61,524 bases of DNA, taken from assembly GCF_022808595.1 (NCBI RefSeq), contig NZ_JAKUCN010000011.1, positions 1-61,524 on the forward strand, in the 5' to 3' direction. The notes below the pieces were generated by a model that worked only from the letters and a program-made list of their open reading frames with translations, was not told where the DNA came from and searched no databases. The stretch comes from Microvirga solisilvae (GTDB lineage Bacteria > Pseudomonadota > Alphaproteobacteria > Rhizobiales > Beijerinckiaceae). The translations under genes were made by a program, and so were the position numbers. The number at the start of each line of letters is the position of its first letter. Position 1 is the stretch's first letter. This document shows positions 42,657 through 54,252 of the stretch, piece after piece.

Positions 42657-43979
42657 TTATTCCTGCTCGTCCTCGCCATTCCGCTCGCGACGCAGCTTCT
42701 CCCACCAATCGAGCCGCTTCTTCACCTCGCGCTCGAAGCCCCGATCGACAGGATCGTAAAAATATTGCCGACCCAGCTTCTCCGGCCAGTAATCCTGACC
42801 CGAGAACGCATCCGGCTCATCGTGATCGTAGCGATAGTTGTCGCCGTACCCGATCTTCTTCATGAGCTTGGTGGGCGCATTGAGGATCGTGCGCGGGGGC
42901 ATCAGCGAGCCGTGCTCCTTGGCCACCCTGGTCGCTGCTTTGTAGGCGGTATAGAGCGCGTTCGATTTCGGCGCAGTGGCGAGATAGACCGTCGCCTGTG
43001 CCAGCGCGAGTTCTCCTTCGGGCGAGCCGAGGAAATCGAAGGCATCCTTCGCCGCGTTGGCGATCACGAGCGCCTGCGGATCGGCAAGGCCGATATCCTC
43101 CACCGCCATGCGCACGAGGCGGCGGGCGATGAAAAGGCGGTCTTCGCCCGCATCGAGCATCCGTGTGAGATAGTACAGTGCCGCATCCGGGTCCGAACCA
43201 CGGACGGTTTTGTGGAGCGCGGAGATGAGGTTGTAATGCCCCTCCTGCCCCTTGTCGTAGATCGGCGCGCGGCGCTGGATGATTTCCTGCAGTTGCTCCG
43301 CGTTGAAGACTTCATCAGGCTTGGCCGAACGCCAGACTTCCTCCGCCAGGGTCAGAACGGCGCGCCCATCGCCATCGGCCATGCGCACGAGGGAGGCGCG
43401 GGCTTCCTCATCAAGCGGCAGCTCTTTGCCGGTGATCTCCTCGGCACGTGCGAGGATCTTCGCGATGGCGTCCTCGTCGAGCGACTTGAACAGAAGCACG
43501 CGGGCGCGGGACAGAAGTGCCGCATTCAATTCGAAGGAAGGATTTTCGGTGGTCGCCCCCACCAGCGTAATCGTGCCGTCTTCCATGACGGGCAGGAAGG
43601 CATCAAGCTGCGCGCGGTTGAAGCGATGGATCTCGTCCACGAAGAGCAATGTGCCCTTGCCCGTTGACCGGCGATGCCGGGCGGTCTCGAACACCTTCTT
43701 CAGGTCTGCGACGCCGGAGAAGATCGCGGAGATCTGGTCGAAATGCAGCTCCGTCTCGTTGGCGAGCAGCCGCGCGACAGTGGTCTTGCCGGTGCCGGGC
43801 GGTCCCCAGAAGATCAGGGAGCCGAGGGACTTCGAGGCGATGAGCCGGGTCAGAATGCCATCGGGCCCGACGAGATGATCCTGGCCGACCACCTCGGACA
43901 GCTTTTGAGGCCGCATTCTATCGGCCAGTGGCCTGGGCGCGTTCTGGTCGAGACCGGCGGATGAAAACAGGTCGCTCAT
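42657..43979 (-). CDS. rarA: Replication-associated recombination protein A (MgsA/WRNIP1-like ATPase)
   Basis: A 440-residue AAA+ ATPase acting at stalled replication forks. The N-terminal RPLADRMRPQKLSEVVGQDHLVGPDG is family specific. Walker A (GPPGTGKTT) and Walker B (LFVDEIHRFN) are present, as is the conserved SFELNAALLSRARVLLFK. The C-terminal half has the RarA tetramerisation region. The start codon follows the GNAT gene by four bases. Confidence 0.94.
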   Translation of the reverse strand: MSDLFSSAGLDQNAPRPLADRMRPQKLSEVVGQDHLVGPDGILTRLIASKSLGSLIFWGPPGTGKTTVARLLANETELHFDQISAIFSGVADLKKVFETARHRRSTGKGTLLFVDEIHRFNRAQLDAFLPVMEDGTITLVGATTENPSFELNAALLSRARVLLFKSLDEDAIAKILARAEEITGKELPLDEEARASLVRMADGDGRAVLTLAEEVWRSAKPDEVFNAEQLQEIIQRRAPIYDKGQEGHYNLISALHKTVRGSDPDAALYYLTRMLDAGEDRLFIARRLVRMAVEDIGLADPQALVIANAAKDAFDFLGSPEGELALAQATVYLATAPKSNALYTAYKAATRVAKEHGSLMPPRTILNAPTKLMKKIGYGDNYRYDHDEPDAFSGQDYWPEKLGRQYFYDPVDRGFEREVKKRLDWWEKLRRERNGEDEQE

Positions 43980-43983
43980 GACC

Positions 43984-44417
43984 TTAAGAACTTAGGCGTG
44001 CATAGACGTCCTGGTCCAGCCGCTGCATGAGCCTTTCAGGGTTATCCAGCGGGGAAAAGCCGTACTGCGCGTAAAGCCCATGGGCGTCCCGCGTCGCCAG
44101 CATCCAGCGGCGCAGATCCTGAAGCTCGGGGTGTTCCATGATCGCGCTGATTAGTGCCTTTCCCGCCCCCTGCCCACGCGTAGTCGGGCAGATGAAGACG
44201 TCGCAGAGATAGGCGAAAGTCGCCTTGTCCGTCACCACACGGGCAAAGCCGCGCAGCTCGCCCGCAGCATCGCGCAACGCAAAGCACAGGGAATTCGCCA
44301 CGGAGCGCTCAAAGATCGAGCGCGGTAGGCTTTTTGCCCAATAGCTATCTTCGGCGATCCAGCGATAGGCTTTCTCAAGCTCGGCAGGCGAGAGAGAGTT
44401 CGAGATCGTCCAGCCAC

Positions 44418-44421
<4 letters not shown>
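43984..44421 (-). CDS. GNAT family N-acetyltransferase
   Basis: A 145-residue acetyltransferase: FERSVANSLCFALRD, the acetyl-CoA signature VFICPTTRGQGAGKALISAIM and the C-terminal HGLYAQYGFSPL are visible. The substrate is unknown. The start MSGWTIS overlaps the stop of the upstream deg gene in ATGA, and rarA follows after four bases, so it is an internal gene of that operon. Confidence 0.85.
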
Positions 44422-45824
<1,403 letters not shown>

Positions 45825-45921
45825 GGTGGCGAATCCCTTTTTATTACGACAACACCGATAGAACGCGGGGACTTAAACACCAAGTTCCGACGCCATTTAT
45901 CTGGTGCGTCAACCCACAAGC

Positions 45922-45949
45922 AAAAAGGGCGGCCCGAAGGACCGCCCTT
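45922..45949 (-). terminator. Rho-independent terminator of the ribosomal operon
   Basis: On the minus strand, AAGGGCGG/CCGCCCTT with a nine-base middle is followed by TTTTG, 27 bases after the rplQ stop. It ends the S10-spc-alpha transcript. Confidence 0.85.
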
Positions 45950-45975
45950 GATGAAGTCTGAAAGGACCAGACCGA

Positions 45976-46398
45976 TTACTCGGCGGCCTCGATGATCTCG
46001 ACCTTCTGGGTCGGACCCGAATCCTGGCCGCGGGCATCGACGTCGCGATCGACGAACTCGATCACGGCCAGCGGGGCGTTGTCGCCATAGCGGAAGCCGG
46101 CCTTCAGAACGCGGGTGTAGCCGCCGTTGCGGTCCTTGTAGCGAGCGCCCAGGACGTCGAACAGCTTCTTCACCATCGCCTCGTCGCGGAGCTTCGACAT
46201 GGCCTGACGGCGGGCGTGCAGATCACCGCGCTTGCCCAGCGTGATGAGCTTCTCGACGACCGGACGGAGGTCCTTGGCCTTCGGGAGGGTGGTGACAATC
46301 TGCTCGTGCTTGATCAGCGCAGCCGCCATGTTGGCGAACATTGCTTTGCGGTGCTCGGTCGTACGGTTGAAACGACGACCACGGAAACCGTGACGCAT
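45976..46398 (-). CDS. rplQ: 50S ribosomal protein L17
   Basis: Large-subunit protein near the exit tunnel, 140 residues. [20 protein letters not shown] is the L17 N-terminus and [30 protein letters not shown] the typical end, then an Ala/Asp/Gly/Glu tail. It is the last gene of the alpha operon; a hairpin separates it from rpoA. Confidence 0.97.
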   Translation of the reverse strand: MRHGFRGRRFNRTTEHRKAMFANMAAALIKHEQIVTTLPKAKDLRPVVEKLITLGKRGDLHARRQAMSKLRDEAMVKKLFDVLGARYKDRNGGYTRVLKAGFRYGDNAPLAVIEFVDRDVDARGQDSGPTQKVEIIEAAE

Positions 46399-46480
46399 TG
46401 GCTCTCTCCTTGATCTAGCGGCCGCCGTGCCAAGGTACGGCCGTCTCTCTTATGATCCTGTCGTTTTGACAGGGGCAGAT

Positions 46481-46514
46481 TTGAAGCCGCCTCTCGAAAG
46501 AAAGGCGGCTTCAA
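46481..46514 (-). other. Intercistronic hairpin between rpoA and rplQ
   Basis: A perfect 12-bp stem, TTGAAGCCGCCT with AGGCGGCTTCAA, and a 10-base loop. There is no T run after it on the minus strand, so RNA stability or processing is more likely than termination. Confidence 0.6.
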
Positions 46515-46519
46515 GAAAC

Positions 46520-47536
46520 TTAGTAGTGCTCTTCGAAGCGCTTCGCTAGGTCTTCGATGTTCTCCGGCGGCCAGCCCGGCACGTCCATGCCGAGGTGCAG
46601 GCCCATGCCAGCGAGAACTTCCTTGATCTCGTTAAGCGACTTGCGGCCGAAGTTCGGGGTGCGGAGCATTTCCGCCTCGGACTTCTGGATGAGGTCGCCG
46701 ATATAGACGATGTTGTCGTTCTTCAGGCAGTTTGCCGAACGGACCGACAGCTCGAGCTCGTCGACCTTCTTGAGGAGCGCCGGGTTGAACGGCAGCTGCG
46801 GAGCAGCGGCAGCGGTCTCTTCCTTGCGGGGTTCTTCGAAGTTGACGAAGACCTGGAGCTGATCCTGCAGGATGCGGGCGGCATAGGCCACGGCATCTTC
46901 AGGGGTCACGGCGCCGTTCGTTTCAACCGTCATGATGAGCTTGTCGTAGTCGAGAATCTGGCCCTCGCGGGTGTTCTCGATGCGATACGACACCTTCTTC
47001 ACCGGGCTGTAGAGCGAGTCGACCGGGATCATGCCGATCGGAGCGTCTTCAGCGCGGTTGCGCTCGGAGGGAACGTAGCCCTTGCCGGTATCGACCGTGA
47101 ACTCCATGCGGATCTCGGCGCCCTCGTCGAGGGTGCAGAGAACGAGCTCGGGGTTCAGGATCTGAACGTCGCCGACCGTGTTGATGTCGCCAGCAGTGAC
47201 GGCGCCGGGGCCGGTCTTGCGAAGCGTCATGCGCTTCGGACCTTCGCCCTGCATCTTGATGGCGATGGCCTTCACGTTCAGGACGATGTCCGTCACGTCC
47301 TCGCGGACGCCCGGGATCGACGAGAACTCGTGCAGCACGCCATCGATATGGATCGACGTCACAGCGGCGCCCTGGAGCGACGACAGGAGAACGCGACGCA
47401 GGGAGTTGCCGAGCGTCGTGCCGAAACCACGCTCGAGCGGCTCAGCCACGACCGTCGCAATGCGCTTCGGATCGTCGCCGGGGGAGACTTCGAGCTTGTT
47501 CGGCTTAATCAGCTCTTGCCAGTTCTTTTGGATCAC
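46520..47536 (-). CDS. rpoA: RNA polymerase subunit alpha
   Basis: The alpha subunit, 338 residues. N-terminal dimerisation domain ([25 protein letters not shown]) and C-terminal domain binding promoter UP elements ([36 protein letters not shown]). GTG at 47536 gives the usual [17 protein letters not shown] start and fits the AAGAGG ribosome site. The GTG two codons earlier is less well spaced. A hairpin gap separates it from rpsK. Confidence 0.97.
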   Translation of the reverse strand: MIQKNWQELIKPNKLEVSPGDDPKRIATVVAEPLERGFGTTLGNSLRRVLLSSLQGAAVTSIHIDGVLHEFSSIPGVREDVTDIVLNVKAIAIKMQGEGPKRMTLRKTGPGAVTAGDINTVGDVQILNPELVLCTLDEGAEIRMEFTVDTGKGYVPSERNRAEDAPIGMIPVDSLYSPVKKVSYRIENTREGQILDYDKLIMTVETNGAVTPEDAVAYAARILQDQLQVFVNFEEPRKEETAAAAPQLPFNPALLKKVDELELSVRSANCLKNDNIVYIGDLIQKSEAEMLRTPNFGRKSLNEIKEVLAGMGLHLGMDVPGWPPENIEDLAKRFEEHY

Positions 47537-47596
47537 AACCACACCTCTTGAGGTACCGCTCGACGGGCGGCGTCAAAGCCGGCCCTAAACCGGAAT

Positions 47597-47620
47597 GCGC
47601 GCGGGCCGTGGCCCACGCGC
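47597..47620 (-). other. Intercistronic hairpin between rpsK and rpoA
   Basis: Arms GCGCGCGGGC and GCCCACGCGC with one mismatch and a four-base loop. There is no T run. Same position type as the other hairpins of the operon. Confidence 0.5.
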
Positions 47621-47634
47621 AGGATGATCTTGAA

Positions 47635-48024
47635 TTAGACGCGACGACGCTTGCGCGGACGGCAACCGTTGTGCGGGATCGGCGTCACGTCACGGATCGA
47701 GGTGACCGTGAAGCCTGCCGACTGGAGGGCGCGCAGAGCCGACTCACGGCCGGAGCCGGGACCGGACACCTCGACCTCGAGGGTGCGCATGCCGTGCTCG
47801 GCAGCCTTGCGGGCAGCGTCTTCAGCAGCAACCTGAGCGGCGTACGGGGTCGACTTACGCGAGCCCTTGAAGCCCATCGCGCCAGCCGAGGACCACGAGA
47901 TCGTGTTGCCCTGAGCGTCGGTGATGGTGATCATGGTGTTGTTGAACGAGGCGTTCACATGCGCCACGCCGGAGACGATGTTCTTACGTTCGCGGCGGCG
48001 GACGCGGGTCGCTTCTTTTGCCAT
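47635..48024 (-). CDS. rpsK: 30S ribosomal protein S11
   Basis: 129 residues. [39 protein letters not shown] and the end [23 protein letters not shown] are the S11 motifs. It lies on the platform of the small subunit and contacts mRNA at the E site. Confidence 0.97.
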   Translation of the reverse strand: MAKEATRVRRRERKNIVSGVAHVNASFNNTMITITDAQGNTISWSSAGAMGFKGSRKSTPYAAQVAAEDAARKAAEHGMRTLEVEVSGPGSGRESALRALQSAGFTVTSIRDVTPIPHNGCRPRKRRRV

Positions 48025-48073
48025 TCTACTGGTCCTTCAAACGCGCCCGTCATGCCAGGCGCTCGGGAGAAAG

Positions 48074-48094
48074 GGCCACCCGGAATGGGTGGCC
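48074..48094 (-). other. Intercistronic hairpin between rpsM and rpsK
   Basis: GGCCACCC and GGGTGGCC with a five-base loop; CTTTCTCC follows on the minus strand. It may reduce readthrough or protect RNA ends. Confidence 0.5.
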
Positions 48095-48103
48095 GATGAA
48101 TTC

Positions 48104-48472
48104 TTACTTCTTCTTGCCGGCGATCGGCTTCGCCTTGCCCTTGCGGGTACGGGCGTTCGTGTGCGTGCGCTGGCCACGGGTGGGCAGGCTGCGACGGTGA
48201 CGAAGACCGCGGTAGGCGGCGAGATCCATGAGGCGCTTGATGTTCATGGACACTTCGCGACGCAGGTCACCTTCCACGATGTAGTCGCGGTCGATGGTCT
48301 CGCGGATGGCCAGAACTTCGGCGTCGGTCAGCTGGTTCACGCGGCGGTCGGCCGGGATGTTGACCTTCTCGATGATCTCCTGAGCCTTCTTGGGCCCAAT
48401 GCCGTGGATGTACTGAAGCGCGATCACAACGCGCTTGGCGGTCGGAATGTTGACGCCTGCTATACGAGCCAT
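48104..48472 (-). CDS. rpsM: 30S ribosomal protein S13
   Basis: 122 residues, head of the small subunit. [26 protein letters not shown] and the end [30 protein letters not shown] basic tail are typical. It is separated from the extra membrane-protein gene by a gap of 158 bases. Confidence 0.97.
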   Translation of the reverse strand: MARIAGVNIPTAKRVVIALQYIHGIGPKKAQEIIEKVNIPADRRVNQLTDAEVLAIRETIDRDYIVEGDLRREVSMNIKRLMDLAAYRGLRHRRSLPTRGQRTHTNARTRKGKAKPIAGKKK

Positions 48473-48577
48473 CGTCCGTCTCCATGTGGTGAAGCCTGGG
48501 CTTCAGGTGATGTTTATCGCGCGTCCGGTGGAGGCCGGCCCCTGCGCGGGCTTATTGCGAACACAACAAGCCAGAGA

Positions 48578-48593
48578 GGTTTCTCACGAAACC
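48578..48593 (-). other. Short intercistronic hairpin upstream of rpsM
   Basis: GGTTTC-TCAC-GAAACC, with flanking partial pairing. It lies between the extra membrane gene and rpsM. Confidence 0.35.
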
Positions 48594-48630
48594 CTCCGGA
48601 TATGCAGGTTCTTGTGCAAGAGGCATGGCC

Positions 48631-48966
48631 CTAACGGGTTTTAACCCAGGCGTCAAGCCCCTTGCCTATTAAAGCCCTTGAAGAGTTCTCCAAGAGCCAT
48701 CCTACGAAATACAACAGTATCAGAGTGGGAGGCATCAATAGGAGATAGGCCTCGATCCACCCTAACCTCATGAGGAATGGCAAGAACCCTAGCTCAGCTA
48801 AAGCAGCCAGTTGCAAGGCTATTGGAAGCTGAAGAAAGACGAAGGATCCCTTTGGGTCACCTTCAGCTGATAGGGACATCCAAACAAGCCAAGCGCTGAT
48901 GGCAAGATAAAGCCCCGCTAGAACAAGACCCAGTATACTGGGATGCCTAATCCAAGCCTTCACCAC
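48631..48966 (-). CDS. Small membrane protein inserted in the ribosomal operon
   Basis: A 111-residue protein with three to four hydrophobic segments (about 11-30, 45-62, 70-91). Its codon use is distinctly AT-richer than in the ribosomal genes and includes AGG, ATA and CTA codons that the neighbours avoid. GTG start, eight bases after the adk stop, with AGGGCAGG as ribosome site. I do not recognise a family. The usual order here is adk directly followed by rpsM, so this looks like an insertion that became part of the transcript. Confidence 0.65.
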   Translation of the reverse strand: MVKAWIRHPSILGLVLAGLYLAISAWLVWMSLSAEGDPKGSFVFLQLPIALQLAALAELGFLPFLMRLGWIEAYLLLMPPTLILLYFVGWLLENSSRALIGKGLDAWVKTR

Positions 48967-48974
48967 CCTGCCCT

Positions 48975-49556
48975 TCAGCGGCCCAGGATTTCCTTGACCG
49001 CTACAGTCACGTCGTCGATCGGCTCCATGCCGTCGACTGTCTTCAGCATGCCCTTGCCCTGATAATAGGCGGAGAGCGGCGCCGTCTGGGTTCGATAGGC
49101 ATCGAGACGGGTTTTGAAGACTTCAGGATTGTCGTCCTTGCGGACCTGCTCGCCACGGGCCTCGGTTTCCTTCGCCCGCTTCACGATACGCTCCACGAGG
49201 GCATTCTCGTCCACCTTGAACTCGACGACGGCGTCGAGCTTGAGGCCCTTCTCGGCCAGCATGGAATCGAATGCCTCGGCTTGGGCGACGGTCCGGGGGA
49301 AGCCATCGAGAATGAAGCCCTTCTTGGCGTCGGCCTCTTCGATCCGGTCGGCGATGATGCCCACGACAATATCGTCGGACACCAGATCGCCCCGGTCCAT
49401 GACGGCCTTGGCCTTGAGGCCCACCGGCGTACCGGCAGCCACCGCTGCGCGGAGCATATCGCCGGTCGACAGCTGGGGAATTCCCAAGCGCTCGACCAGA
49501 CGCACAGCCTGAGTCCCCTTACCGGCCCCAGGCGGCCCCAGCAGGATGATCCTCAT
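48975..49556 (-). CDS. adk: Adenylate kinase
   Basis: Converts AMP + ATP to 2 ADP. 193 residues, the short-lid type without the zinc loop. P-loop [15 protein letters not shown]-site [11 protein letters not shown], and the conserved [17 protein letters not shown] are present; lid replaced by a short segment after [21 protein letters not shown]. Start MRIILLG; the frame upstream belongs to the secY-adk gap. The neighbour secY precedes it, as is typical. Confidence 0.96.
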   Translation of the reverse strand: MRIILLGPPGAGKGTQAVRLVERLGIPQLSTGDMLRAAVAAGTPVGLKAKAVMDRGDLVSDDIVVGIIADRIEEADAKKGFILDGFPRTVAQAEAFDSMLAEKGLKLDAVVEFKVDENALVERIVKRAKETEARGEQVRKDDNPEVFKTRLDAYRTQTAPLSAYYQGKGMLKTVDGMEPIDDVTVAVKEILGR

Positions 49557-49579
49557 AGACGTTCCCCTCACATTTTTGA

Positions 49580-49607
49580 GGCTTCCCGCATTGCCCTGCG
49601 GGAAGCC
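49580..49607 (-). other. Intercistronic hairpin between secY and adk
   Basis: A perfect 11-bp stem, GGCTTCCCGCA with TGCGGGAAGCC, and a six-base loop. Without a T run on the minus strand. Confidence 0.6.
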
Positions 49608-49614
49608 CATTTCT

Positions 49615-50952
49615 TTACCGCCGGCGTGCGCCCTTGAGCTTCGCCTTCTTGACGAGCCCCTCGTACTGGTGAGCCAGCAGATGGCCATGCACCTGAGCAA
49701 CCGTGTCCATGGTAACAGACACGACGATCAGAAGCGAAGTGCCGCCAAAGTAGAATGGCAGGGCCGCGTACGAGACCAGAAGCTCCGGAATCAAGCAGAT
49801 GATGACGAGGTAAGCTGCACCGAGAACGGTGATGCGAGTCAACACCTGATCGATGAAGTCAGCCGTCCGCTCACCGGGGCGGATGCCCGGAATAAAGCCG
49901 CCCTGCTTCTTCAGGTTGTCCGCCGTCTCCGTCGGATTGAACACGATGGCCGTGTAGAAGAAGGCAAAGAATACGATCAGGGCCGCATAGAGGAACATGT
50001 AGGCCGGACGTCCATGGCCGAGATAGGCCGTGAGCGTGGCGATGATACCCGTGCCGTCCGTGCCGGTCTGGAAGCTGGCGATGGTGGCCGGCAGCAGGAG
50101 CAGCGAAGAGGCGAAGATCGGCGGAATCACGCCCGAGGTGTTGAGCTTGAGCGGCAGGAACGAGGTCTGGCCCTCGTACATGCGGTTGCCGACCTGGCGC
50201 TTCGGATAGTTGATGAGCAGGCGGCGCTGGGCGCGCTCCATGAACACCACGAAGTAGATGATGGCGACTGCCATCACGATCACGCCGAGGATGAGGCCCG
50301 TGGAGATCGCGCCCTGACGGCCGAGCTCGAGGGTGCCGGCGATGGCCGTCGGCAGGTTGGCCACGATGCCGGCGAAAATGATCAGCGACGTGCCGTTACC
50401 GATGCCGCGCGAGGTGATCTGCTCACCGAGCCACATCAGGAACATGGTGCCGCCGGTCAGCGTGATGACTGTAGAGATCAGGAAGAACGGCCCCGGCGAC
50501 AGAACGATATTGCCGGAGCTCTGCAGACCGACAGCAATGCCCCAAGACTGGAAGAGGGCCAGGAACACCGTGAGGTAACGGGTGTACTGGTTCAGGATCT
50601 TGCGACCCGCCTCGCCTTCCTTCTTCAACGCCTCGAGGGAAGGCAGAACGGAGGTGAGGAGCTGAACGATGATCGATGCCGAGATATAGGGCATGATGTT
50701 CAGGGCAAAGATCGCCATGCGCTCGACGGCGCCGCCGGAGAACATGTTGAACAGGCCCAACACGCCGCCGCTGGCGTTCTGAAAGCTCTGAGCGAGTGCC
50801 TCCGGATTGATGCCGGGAAGCGGAATATAGGTGCCGAGACGATAGACGATGAGCGCACCGAGGGTGAACCAAATGCGCTTCTTCAATTCCTCGGCTTTGG
50901 CGATCGAACCGAAATTGATGTTTGCGGCGAGTTGCTCGGCTGCTGAAGCCAT
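49615..50952 (-). CDS. secY: Protein translocase subunit SecY
   Basis: The channel-forming subunit of the Sec translocon, 445 residues with ten membrane segments. N-terminal [26 protein letters not shown], the plug-region [22 protein letters not shown], and [16 protein letters not shown] and [13 protein letters not shown] are family strings. Start MASAAEQL, since the upstream extension runs through a palindromic repeat. Confidence 0.96.
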   Translation of the reverse strand: MASAAEQLAANINFGSIAKAEELKKRIWFTLGALIVYRLGTYIPLPGINPEALAQSFQNASGGVLGLFNMFSGGAVERMAIFALNIMPYISASIIVQLLTSVLPSLEALKKEGEAGRKILNQYTRYLTVFLALFQSWGIAVGLQSSGNIVLSPGPFFLISTVITLTGGTMFLMWLGEQITSRGIGNGTSLIIFAGIVANLPTAIAGTLELGRQGAISTGLILGVIVMAVAIIYFVVFMERAQRRLLINYPKRQVGNRMYEGQTSFLPLKLNTSGVIPPIFASSLLLLPATIASFQTGTDGTGIIATLTAYLGHGRPAYMFLYAALIVFFAFFYTAIVFNPTETADNLKKQGGFIPGIRPGERTADFIDQVLTRITVLGAAYLVIICLIPELLVSYAALPFYFGGTSLLIVVSVTMDTVAQVHGHLLAHQYEGLVKKAKLKGARRR

Positions 50953-50974
50953 TTTTCGTCCCCGAATACCGAAA

Positions 50975-51016
50975 GCATGATCGGACTGAAAGGACCGGTG
51001 TCCGCCCGGATCATGC
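50975..51016. repeat. Rhizobiales-type palindromic repeat (GCATGATC...GATCATGC)
   Basis: The ends GCATGATC and GATCATGC with an internal ACCGGT core form an imperfect palindrome of 42 bases. It matches the general form of intergenic palindromes I recall from Rhizobiales genomes. It lies between secY and rplO. Confidence 0.55.
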
Positions 51017-51094
51017 AAACCTGAAAGGCTTGAGCTTGATCGTGCTTCCAGGAAGCGCAGTCAAACTGAAAAGTGAAGTCACTCACATACAAAC

Positions 51095-51123
51095 GGCGGC
51101 CACGCGATCAGACGCGGGCCGCC
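51095..51123 (-). other. Intercistronic hairpin between rplO and secY
   Basis: GGCGGCC-A-CGCG and CGCG-GGCCGCC with six bases in the loop form a strong hairpin with one bulge. Confidence 0.55.
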
Positions 51124-51153
51124 GCTTGGATCTAGATTAATGTGGGCTCAGGC

Positions 51154-51627
51154 TCACGCCTGTGCAACGGCGCCCAGGAGGGTCACCGAGCCGCCCGCCT
51201 TCTCGATCGCCTGGACGGCCGACTTGGACGCGCCATGGACCTGGAAGGACAGCTTGGCCTTCAGCTCGCCGACGCCGAGGATCTTCACGCCGTCGCGCGG
51301 CTTGGAGACCACACCGGCGGCAACCAGCGACTCGATGGTCACGGTTGCAGCCTTGTCGAGCTTGCCGGCCTCGATGGCCTGCTGGATGCGGCCGACATTG
51401 ACCTCGTTGAGATCAATGGCGTTCGGCTTGTTGAAGCCGCGCTTCGGCAGACGACGGTGCAGAGGCATCTGACCGCCTTCGAAGCCCTTGATCGACACGC
51501 CGGTACGGGACTTCTGTCCCTTCACGCCGCGTCCACCGGTCTTGCCCTTGCCGGAGCCGATACCACGGCCCACGCGCATGCGGTTCTTGGTAGAACCTTC
51601 GTTATCGCGAATTTCGTTCAGTTTCAT
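51154..51627 (-). CDS. rplO: 50S ribosomal protein L15
   Basis: 157 residues. [30 protein letters not shown] and [29 protein letters not shown] are the conserved basic N-terminal part that binds 23S rRNA. It starts MKLNEI, 11 bases after rpmD. Confidence 0.96.
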   Translation of the reverse strand: MKLNEIRDNEGSTKNRMRVGRGIGSGKGKTGGRGVKGQKSRTGVSIKGFEGGQMPLHRRLPKRGFNKPNAIDLNEVNVGRIQQAIEAGKLDKAATVTIESLVAAGVVSKPRDGVKILGVGELKAKLSFQVHGASKSAVQAIEKAGGSVTLLGAVAQA

Positions 51628-51638
51628 GATCGCTCTCC

Positions 51639-51845
51639 TCACTGCCCGTCGACAACGCGCACGAGGTGCTTGACCTTCTCGATCATGCCGCGCACGGACG
51701 GCGTGTCTTCGAGGGTCGAGGTGCGATGAAGCTTGTTGAGCTTGAGGCCAATCAGCGTCTGGCGCTGTTTGCCCTCGCGGCGGATCGGCGAACCGACCTG
51801 CTCAACGGTGATGGTTGCTTTTGCAGCAGCAGGCTTCTTTGCCAT
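51639..51845 (-). CDS. rpmD: 50S ribosomal protein L30
   Basis: 68 residues. [51 protein letters not shown] pattern is complete (cited parts: VGSPIRR, LGLxLNKxxR replaced by [16 protein letters not shown]). It lies 14 bases after rpsE. Confidence 0.96.
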   Translation of the reverse strand: MAKKPAAAKATITVEQVGSPIRREGKQRQTLIGLKLNKLHRTSTLEDTPSVRGMIEKVKHLVRVVDGQ

Positions 51846-51859
51846 TGTCGAAGCCTCCC

Positions 51860-52429
51860 TTACGCGTCAGCGCCGGCGTCGGCGGACGCATCGGCGTCAC
51901 GGCGACGAGCCTGCAGCGTCGAGACCTTCAGGCCACGGCGAGCAGCCACGGAGCGCGGGCTGTCCTCGTTCTTGAGCGCGTCGAAAGTCGCGCGAACGAG
52001 GTTGTAGGGGTTCGACGAGCCGAGCGACTTCGACACGACGTCCTGCATGCCGACTGCCTCGAAGACAGCGCGCATCGGACCGCCGGCGATGATGCCAGTA
52101 CCCTGGGGAGCTGCACGCAGCACGACCTTGCCGGCGCCATGGCGGCCGTTCACGTCGTGGTGCAGGGTGCGACCTTCGCGGAGGGACACGCGGATCATCG
52201 AGCGCTTCGCAGCGTCGGTGGCCTTGCGGATCGCTTCCGGAACCTCACGGGCCTTGCCGTGACCGAAGCCGACGCGGCCCTTCTGGTCGCCGACGACGAC
52301 GAGAGCAGCGAAGCCGAAACGACGGCCGCCCTTCACGACTTTGGCAACGCGGTTGATGTGGACCAGGCGATCCACGAATTCGCTGTCACGCTCTTCGCGA
52401 TCAGCACGTTCTCTGGGTTCTCTTGCCAT
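51860..52429 (-). CDS. rpsE: 30S ribosomal protein S5
   Basis: 189 residues, a decoding-fidelity protein. The double-stranded RNA-binding part is [31 protein letters not shown], and [19 protein letters not shown] is the family motif. Start MAREPRER. The C-terminal tail is Ala/Asp rich. Confidence 0.96.
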   Translation of the reverse strand: MAREPRERADREERDSEFVDRLVHINRVAKVVKGGRRFGFAALVVVGDQKGRVGFGHGKAREVPEAIRKATDAAKRSMIRVSLREGRTLHHDVNGRHGAGKVVLRAAPQGTGIIAGGPMRAVFEAVGMQDVVSKSLGSSNPYNLVRATFDALKNEDSPRSVAARRGLKVSTLQARRRDADASADAGADA

Positions 52430-52504
52430 GAGACCTCTCACTTGCGCGGGCGGCGGGCCCGCTCGCTAAGGGGTTTTTACGATACCCGCCGTAAAGCACG
52501 ATCA

Positions 52505-52532
52505 GGGCGGGAGGTAAACCACTCCCCGCCCC
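52505..52532 (-). other. Intercistronic hairpin between rplR and rpsE
   Basis: GGGCGGGAG and CTCCCCGCCC pair with one bulged base around an eight-base loop. No T run on the minus strand. Confidence 0.5.
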
Positions 52533-52551
52533 GTTCATGAATGTCTTAAAA

Positions 52552-52914
52552 TTAGAAGTCCAGACCGCCTTCACGGGCTGCGTCGGCGAGAGCCTTGACG
52601 CGGCCGTGATAGAGGTAGCCCGAGCGATCGAAGATCACCTGCTTCACGCCAGCCTTGGCTGCGCGCTCGGCGACGAGCTTGCCCACTTCCTTTGCGGCCT
52701 CAACGGTCGCGCCGGTCTTGAGCTTGCCCTTCAGGTCCTTCTCGATCGTCGATGCCGAAGCGACGGTCACGCCGCGCACGTCATCGATAACCTGGGCATA
52801 GATCTGCTTAGACGAACGGAACACCGACAAACGCGGGCGTCCATTCGCAGCCTTCCGGATCGCACGGCGCACACGGGCCTTGCGGCGATCTTCAGCGCCT
52901 TTCTTCTCAGCCAT
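52552..52914 (-). CDS. rplR: 50S ribosomal protein L18
   Basis: 120 residues, 5S rRNA-binding. [31 protein letters not shown] and [26 protein letters not shown] are typical. It lies 12 bases after rplF. Confidence 0.97.
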   Translation of the reverse strand: MAEKKGAEDRRKARVRRAIRKAANGRPRLSVFRSSKQIYAQVIDDVRGVTVASASTIEKDLKGKLKTGATVEAAKEVGKLVAERAAKAGVKQVIFDRSGYLYHGRVKALADAAREGGLDF

Positions 52915-52926
52915 GATACGTCGTCC

Positions 52927-53460
52927 TTACTTCTTCTTGCCTTCCTTGCGGAAGATGAATTCGCCGGCATACTTGACGCCCTTGCCCTTGTAGGGCTCCG
53001 GACCGCGATATTCGCGGATCTCGGCGGCGACCTGGCCGACCTTCTGCTTGTCGATGCCGCTGACGACGACTTCCGTCGGCTTGGGCGTCACAATCGTGAT
53101 GCCGGCCGGGATTTCGTAGTCGATGTCGTGGCTGTAGCCCAGCGACAGCTTCAGCACCTTGCCAGCGACAGCGGCCTTGTAGCCGACACCGTTGATCTCG
53201 AGGCGCTTCTCGAAGCCGTTGGCGACGCCCTGCACCAGGTTTGCAACCTGAGCGCGGGAGAGGCCCCACTTGGCACGGGCCACCTTGGACAGGTCGCGCG
53301 GGGTGACCGTCACGGCGCCGTCTTCAAGCTTTACCGACACTTCTTCGGGAACGAGGAACGAGAGTTCGCCCTTCGAGCCCTTCATCTTAACCATCTGACC
53401 GTCAACGGTCGCCGTCACACCCGACGGAACCGGAACCGGCTTTTTGCCTACTCGTGACAT
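52927..53460 (-). CDS. rplF: 50S ribosomal protein L6
   Basis: 177 residues, at the base of the L7/L12 stalk. Two alpha/beta repeats; [15 protein letters not shown] and the end [23 protein letters not shown] are conserved. Confidence 0.97.
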   Translation of the reverse strand: MSRVGKKPVPVPSGVTATVDGQMVKMKGSKGELSFLVPEEVSVKLEDGAVTVTPRDLSKVARAKWGLSRAQVANLVQGVANGFEKRLEINGVGYKAAVAGKVLKLSLGYSHDIDYEIPAGITIVTPKPTEVVVSGIDKQKVGQVAAEIREYRGPEPYKGKGVKYAGEFIFRKEGKKK

Positions 53461-53497
53461 TTTCGAATCTCCGTGGTTCTGTGCTGGTGCTTAGGCC

Positions 53498-53893
53498 TTA
53501 GAAGACCTTGCAGAGCACTTCGCCGCCCACGTTCTTCTCACGGGCCTCATGGTCGGCCATCACGCCCTGGGGCGTCGAGAGAATGGTGATGCCCAGGCCG
53601 TCAGCCACGCGAGGCATGGCGTCGACGGAAGCATACACGCGGCGGCCCGGCTTGGAGACGCGCTCGATGGAGCGGATCACCGGCTGACCGTCATAGTACT
53701 TCAGCTCGATCGAAAACTCGGTACGGCCATTGCCGAACTCGGTCTGCGAATAGTCGCGGATGTAGCCTTCGCTCTTGAGAACTTCGAGAACGCGGGCACG
53801 CAGCTTCGAGCCAGGGGTGGAAACAGTGCCGCGACGGCGCATCTGCGCGTTGCGGATACGGGTGAGCATATCGCCCAACGGATCGTTGATCAT
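53498..53893 (-). CDS. rpsH: 30S ribosomal protein S8
   Basis: 131 residues, a primary 16S rRNA binder. [22 protein letters not shown] and the end [37 protein letters not shown] C-terminus (cited parts: [15 protein letters not shown]) are typical. Confidence 0.96.
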   Translation of the reverse strand: MINDPLGDMLTRIRNAQMRRRGTVSTPGSKLRARVLEVLKSEGYIRDYSQTEFGNGRTEFSIELKYYDGQPVIRSIERVSKPGRRVYASVDAMPRVADGLGITILSTPQGVMADHEAREKNVGGEVLCKVF

Positions 53894-53908
53894 ATGATGC
53901 CCTCCCTC

Positions 53909-54214
53909 TTACCAGCTGGACTTCACGAGGCCCGGAATCAGGCCTTTGTTGCCGAGCTCGCGCAGAGCGATACGCGACATGCCGAGCTTGCGGTAATACG
54001 CACGCGGACGGCCCGTGATCTCGCAACGGTTGCGGATGCGGGACTTGTTCGAGTTGCGCGGCAGCTCAGCCAACTTGAGGCGCGCTTCGAAGCGCTCCTC
54101 CATGGACTTCGACTCGTCGTTAGCGACCGCCAGGAGGCGCTCGCGACGGCCCGCGAACTTCTTCACGAGCTTGCGACGGCGATTGTTCTTCTCAATAGCG
54201 CTTTTCTTAGCCAT
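53909..54214 (-). CDS. rpsN: 30S ribosomal protein S14
   Basis: 101 residues, the long zinc-free type. [20 protein letters not shown] and [28 protein letters not shown] are typical. It lies between rplE and rpsH, as in most operons. Confidence 0.97.
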   Translation of the reverse strand: MAKKSAIEKNNRRRKLVKKFAGRRERLLAVANDESKSMEERFEARLKLAELPRNSNKSRIRNRCEITGRPRAYYRKLGMSRIALRELGNKGLIPGLVKSSW

Positions 54215-54252
54215 TTTTTATCTCCAGTGTCCGCGTCTGAGGACAGCTATCC

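Noticed and set aside
49546..50946. Plus-strand open frame of 466 codons opposite secY
   Set aside because: Charged, low-complexity translation typical of antisense to membrane protein genes.
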